Shown: in pieces, positions 60,981 through 64,000 of the stretch
Layout of the letters: each line of letters begins with the position of its first letter
Numbering within the stretch: position 1 is the first letter of the stretch
NCBI GenBank assembly: GCA_016195805.1
Contig: JACPYT010000009.1
Span: 124,001-188,000 of the forward strand
DNA: 64,000 nt
DNA from: Hydrogenophilales bacterium
Lineage (GTDB): Bacteria > Pseudomonadota > Gammaproteobacteria > Burkholderiales > Thiobacillaceae
Direction: 5' to 3'
The notes under the pieces: model-generated
What the model was told of the DNA's origin: nothing
Database searches by the model: none
The model's input: the letters and a program-made list of their open reading frames with translations, nothing else
Translations under genes and position numbers: made by a program

Positions 60981-61649
60981 TCAGGCCGAACGGTGCGGAA
61001 CCGGCATCACCTGCTCAAAACTCGTGATCGCCTCGAATTCCCCGCAATCCTTGTGCGGCTGCCGCGAATCCGGATTGCACACCGCCAGCAGATGCGCGAT
61101 GCCGTAGGCCTGCGCGCTCTTCAGCACCGGCAGGCTGTCGTCGACGAACAGGGTGCGCGCCTTGTCGAACGGCTCGATCGCCTGCAGCCCCTGCCAGAAA
61201 TCCGGGTGCTCCTTGGGCAGACCGACCTGGTGCGAGGAAATCAACGCATCGAACCAGGCATCGATGCGGGTTTCCCGCATCTTGAGGCCGAGGCTCTTGG
61301 GATGGGCGTTGGTCACCATCACGATCCGGCGGCCCGACGCGCGCACCGCCTGCAGGAACGCGGGCACGTCGGGGCGCACCGCGATCAGGTGGGCGACCTC
61401 TTCCTTCAGTTGCACGATGTCGAGCGCAAGCTCGCTGCTCCAGAAATCGAGGCAGTACCAGTTGAGTGTGCCGGCGTGGCGTTCGTAATGCTGGTCGAGA
61501 TGCGCGCGCGCCACCGCCTCGTCGAGCCCGTGGTACTCGGCGTAGCGACGGGGCATGTGCTCGCGCCAGAAATGGTTGTCGAAATAGAGATCGAGCAGGG
61601 TGCCGTCCATGTCGAGGAAGACGGTGTCGATCCGGGACCAGTCGATCAT
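60981..61649 (-). CDS. yrfG: HAD-family GMP/IMP nucleotidase (YrfG-like)
   Basis: A 222-aa HAD hydrolase. Motif I is DTVFLDMDGTLLDL, motif II VTNAHPKSL, the lysine is in GLPKEHPDF, and motif IV is FVDDSLPVL. The MRETRIDAWFDALISSH string is close to YrfG, which acts on GMP and IMP. ATG 61649 is chosen, as upstream frame residues are unrelated. It lies 19 bp after rpoS on the same strand. Confidence 0.88.
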   Translation of the reverse strand: MIDWSRIDTVFLDMDGTLLDLYFDNHFWREHMPRRYAEYHGLDEAVARAHLDQHYERHAGTLNWYCLDFWSSELALDIVQLKEEVAHLIAVRPDVPAFLQAVRASGRRIVMVTNAHPKSLGLKMRETRIDAWFDALISSHQVGLPKEHPDFWQGLQAIEPFDKARTLFVDDSLPVLKSAQAYGIAHLLAVCNPDSRQPHKDCGEFEAITSFEQVMPVPHRSA

Positions 61650-61668
61650 GGCATGCCCCCGGGCGGGG

Positions 61669-62622
61669 TCAGAACAGCTCGTCCTTGGACACGCCACGCC
61701 GCCGTAGCACCTGCCGCAGGATGCGCAGGGATTCCATCTGGATCTGCCGCACGCGCTCACGGGTGACCTGCAATTCCAGCGCCAGGTCTTCCAGCGTGCA
61801 GGCCTCGCAGTTGTTGAGCCCGAAGCGCCGCTCGATCACCCAGCGCTGCTTGTCGTTGAGCTGGGTCAGCCATTCGTGGACGTGGTGCTCGATTTCCTCG
61901 AGCTGCAGCATTTCGTCCGGCAAATGCGCGTTGTCGTCGGCGATCGCCTCGCCCAGCGACAGCGTGGGATCGACGTCGAGCGGCGCATCGAGCGAGGCCA
62001 CCCGCTCGTTCAGCTGCATGATGCGGCGCACGTCCTCGACCGGGTGCCCGGTCAGCGCGGCGATATCGTCCGCGGTGGCGTCGGTGACGCCGTGCGTTTC
62101 CAGGTGGCGCTGCGCCCGCAGGTAGATGTTGAGTTCCTTGATGACGTGTACCGGCAGGCGGATGGTACGCGACTGGTTCATGATCGCGCGCTCGATGTTC
62201 TGGCGTATCCACCAGGTGGCATAGGTCGAGAAGCGGAAGCCGCGCTCGGGGTCGAATTTTTCCAGCGCGTGGATGAGGCCGAGGTTGCCCTCCTCCACCA
62301 GGTCGAGCAGGGTCAGCCCACGGTTGGAGTAATGCTTGGCGATGTTGACCACCAGCCGCAGGTTGCGCTCGATCATGGTCTGGCGCGCCCCGAAATCGCC
62401 CTGCACGGTACGCCGCGCCAGGGCGACTTCCTCCTCGGCGGTCAGCAGCGGCGCCTGGCCGATTTCGTTGAGATACAGCTGGGTCACGTCGACCTGCGGT
62501 TCGTCGAGGATGGCCGAGGCCAGTTCCTCGTTGGTATCCGCAGCGGCCTGCTGCTCTGCGTCCGTTTCAGCCGGTTCGGGGGTCAGTTCTTCTTCTGATT
62601 CGTCGCTGGGTTCGCGGCTCAT
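61669..62622 (-). CDS. rpoS: RNA polymerase sigma factor RpoS
   Basis: A 317-aa general-stress/stationary-phase sigma factor. An acidic N-terminal tail is followed by region 1.2, region 2 (NIAKHYSNRGLTLLDLVEEG, then GFRFSTYATWWIRQNIERA), region 3 and region 4 (TLEDLALELQVTRERVRQIQ). Its position downstream of pcm-nlpD, overlapping nlpD by 4 bp, is the classic rpoS locus; the main rpoS promoter is probably inside nlpD, as in relatives. Confidence 0.97.
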   Translation of the reverse strand: MSREPSDESEEELTPEPAETDAEQQAAADTNEELASAILDEPQVDVTQLYLNEIGQAPLLTAEEEVALARRTVQGDFGARQTMIERNLRLVVNIAKHYSNRGLTLLDLVEEGNLGLIHALEKFDPERGFRFSTYATWWIRQNIERAIMNQSRTIRLPVHVIKELNIYLRAQRHLETHGVTDATADDIAALTGHPVEDVRRIMQLNERVASLDAPLDVDPTLSLGEAIADDNAHLPDEMLQLEEIEHHVHEWLTQLNDKQRWVIERRFGLNNCEACTLEDLALELQVTRERVRQIQMESLRILRQVLRRRGVSKDELF

Positions 62623-63593
62623 GAGCGCTCCGGCAAATAAGTCAGGGGGTCGAGCGGTTTTCCATAACGGCGGATTTCGAAATGCAGTTCGACGCGGTCG
62701 GAATCGCTGTCACCCATCAGGGCGATCTTCTGTCCGGCCGTCACCGTGTCGCCTTCCTTGACCAGGATGGCTTCGTTGTGCGCATAGGCCGAGAGAAATT
62801 CGCCTGCATGCTTGATGATCAGCAAATGTCCGTAGCCGTGCAGACCGCTGCCACTGTATACCACTTTGCCGGGCGCCACGGCCCTGACCGGCGTGTTGCG
62901 CGCCCCGGCGATATCGATGCCCTTGCCGCCCGCTGCGCCGAAGCGGCCGATCACCTTGCCGTCCACCGGCCACAACCAGGCGTCGACCGACGCGCCCGCA
63001 GCCGGCGCCGCCGCCGCGGGTTTCGCCGCAACAGGCTCGGCAGTCGCCGCTGCGGCGGGCGCTGGCGCAGCGGATGCCGATGCAGCGGGGGCCGGACTGG
63101 CTGCAGCAGGCGCTGCGGACGGGGACGGGCGCGCAGCTGACACCTGCGCCCAGTTGGCTTCGGAATAGGGCAGCAACTGCGCCTGCGGTTCGCGCAGCAC
63201 GGACGGCTCCGTCAGCGGCTGGGCGCTCGGCGCCGGTTCGTCGTCGAGCGGCTTGATCTCGACTGCCCCGGCCGGCGGCGTCAGCCGCAGCACCTGGCCG
63301 ACGAGGATGCGATCGGGGGACTCGAGCTGGTTCCAGATGGCGATCTCGCGGTAATCGAGGCCGTTGGCAAAGGCGATGGCATACAGCGTATCGCCGCGCG
63401 CCACGGTATGCAGGCCGTTGGTGGACGGCGCGATCTGCGGCGTGACGGGGCGCGCCGCCTCCGCCTTGACGGCGCGGTGCGTCGGCGACCGTTCATCCAC
63501 CGGCGCCATCCCGCTCGACGTGCAGCCGGCCAGCCCCAGCAGCATCGCACCCAGCCAGGCGGCGCGCATGCGGTCCCCGGCGGTTGCCTTCAT
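62619..63593 (-). CDS. nlpD: Murein hydrolase activator NlpD
   Basis: A 324-aa outer-membrane lipoprotein. The lipobox LAGC lies near residue 25. A LysM domain (HTVARGDTLYAIAFANGLDY) and a long Ala/Pro-rich low-complexity linker precede a degenerate M23 (LytM) domain (LLIIKHAGEFLSAYAHNEAI, then LHFEIRRYGKPLDPLTYLP). NlpD activates amidase AmiC at the septum without being a hydrolase itself. The start overlaps the pcm stop (TGATG). Confidence 0.95.
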   Translation of the reverse strand: MKATAGDRMRAAWLGAMLLGLAGCTSSGMAPVDERSPTHRAVKAEAARPVTPQIAPSTNGLHTVARGDTLYAIAFANGLDYREIAIWNQLESPDRILVGQVLRLTPPAGAVEIKPLDDEPAPSAQPLTEPSVLREPQAQLLPYSEANWAQVSAARPSPSAAPAAASPAPAASASAAPAPAAAATAEPVAAKPAAAAPAAGASVDAWLWPVDGKVIGRFGAAGGKGIDIAGARNTPVRAVAPGKVVYSGSGLHGYGHLLIIKHAGEFLSAYAHNEAILVKEGDTVTAGQKIALMGDSDSDRVELHFEIRRYGKPLDPLTYLPERS

Positions 63594-64000
63594 CACGCCA
63601 CCCCCGGCAGCAGGGGAACGAACTTCACCCCTTCGAGCATGCGCTCGGTAAACGCATCGCCCTGGCGTTCCATCACGCACAGCGTCTGCGTGGCGTTGCC
63701 GAGCGGCATCACCAGGCGTCCGCCATCGGCCAGCTGTTCCAGCAGGGCGTGCGGCACTTCCGCAAATGCGGCCGCGATCACGATGGCATCGAAGGGCGCG
63801 AAATCCTTCGCGCCGTGCATGCCGTCGCCGTGCTTGGGCTTGACGTTGTTGACGCGAAGTTCGCGCAGCCGTGCACGGGTCTTGCCGACCAGCTGGGCGA
63901 TGCGCTCCATCGATACCACCTCGCGCGCCAGCTTGCCCAGCACCGCCGCCTGGTAACCGCAACCGAGTCCGATCTCCAGCACGCGCCCGAGGGCGCGGCC
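63593..64000 (-). CDS. pcm: Protein-L-isoaspartate O-methyltransferase (partial, runs off right edge)
   Basis: The C-terminal 135 codons of Pcm. The SAM-binding motif [19 protein letters not shown] is followed by [20 protein letters not shown] and GGRLVMPLG. The Gly-rich loop has Leu where GTGSGYQ is usual, as in some betaproteobacterial relatives. It repairs isoaspartyl residues. The N-terminus is beyond 64000. It is translationally coupled to nlpD. Confidence 0.92.
   Translation of the reverse strand, partial: GRALGRVLEIGLGCGYQAAVLGKLAREVVSMERIAQLVGKTRARLRELRVNNVKPKHGDGMHGAKDFAPFDAIVIAAAFAEVPHALLEQLADGGRLVMPLGNATQTLCVMERQGDAFTERMLEGVKFVPLLPGVA

Noticed and set aside
62990..63150. Apparent repeat or tandem array
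   Set aside because: It encodes the Ala/Pro-rich linker of NlpD; low complexity, not a DNA repeat system.

Overview
The window is GC-rich chromosomal DNA, almost certainly from a chemolithoautotrophic sulfur-oxidising betaproteobacterium close to Thiobacillus. The evidence is a dissimilatory sulfur-oxidation set (ATP sulfurylase sat plus APS reductase aprBA), a CbbQ/CbbO-type RuBisCO activase pair, an EF-P with Arg32 next to earP (the betaproteobacterial arginine-rhamnosylation system), and beta/gamma-type synteny: xseB-ispA-dxs, rplU-rpmA-obgE facing ispB, rluE-nudJ-mnmA beside icd, and pcm-nlpD-rpoS. No phage, integrase, complete insertion sequence, CRISPR array or rRNA operon was seen.

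Layout. 1-11 kb: a partial Rossmann-fold gene, a prolyl aminopeptidase/YbbN-like/DUF3025 run, a STAS-like protein, an EamA permease and a Rieske oxygenase with a hairpin-rich leader; then the isoprenoid operon xseB-ispA-dxs, folE2, and a head-to-head protease/glutamine amidotransferase pair. 11-20.4 kb is the energy and carbon module: an unknown 137-aa gene, sat, aprB, aprA, a YkgJ-family cysteine-cluster protein, a DUF4124 protein, the CbbQ-like AAA+ ATPase, the CbbO-like vWA protein and a coupled 90-aa unknown. Sat and AprBA together run the sulfite -> APS -> sulfate reactions with ATP formation. 20.4-23.4 kb: obgE, L27, L21, ispB, tRNA-Pro. 23.5-29.8 kb: a TetR-controlled RND tripartite efflux operon. 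29.9-39.5 kb: CDGSH protein, DUF924, metG, acyP, a probable small RNA, dnaE, efp-earP, a PsiF-repeat protein and a cold-shock protein.

39.6-48.2 kb is a looser accessory region of small enzymes (SDR, three VOC proteins, SnoaL-like, ABM monooxygenase, epimerase, methyltransferase) mixed with LysR, MarR and WYL regulators. Several regulators have clear palindromic operator candidates. 48.2-64 kb returns to housekeeping: icd, rluE-nudJ-mnmA, glnS, a lower-GC DUF4238 gene, msrA, a GST, an Fe-S-type uracil-DNA glycosylase, alaA/hom/thrC (written here in transcription order), a Mth938-like protein, a GMP/IMP nucleotidase-like HAD, and rpoS-nlpD-pcm running off the right edge.

The most interesting non-coding signal is a free-standing minus-strand unit at about 33.2-33.3 kb: a promoter with a perfect TTGACA -35, about 100 nt of RNA with two CU-rich anti-Shine-Dalgarno motifs, and a strong intrinsic terminator. 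It looks like an undescribed regulatory sRNA.
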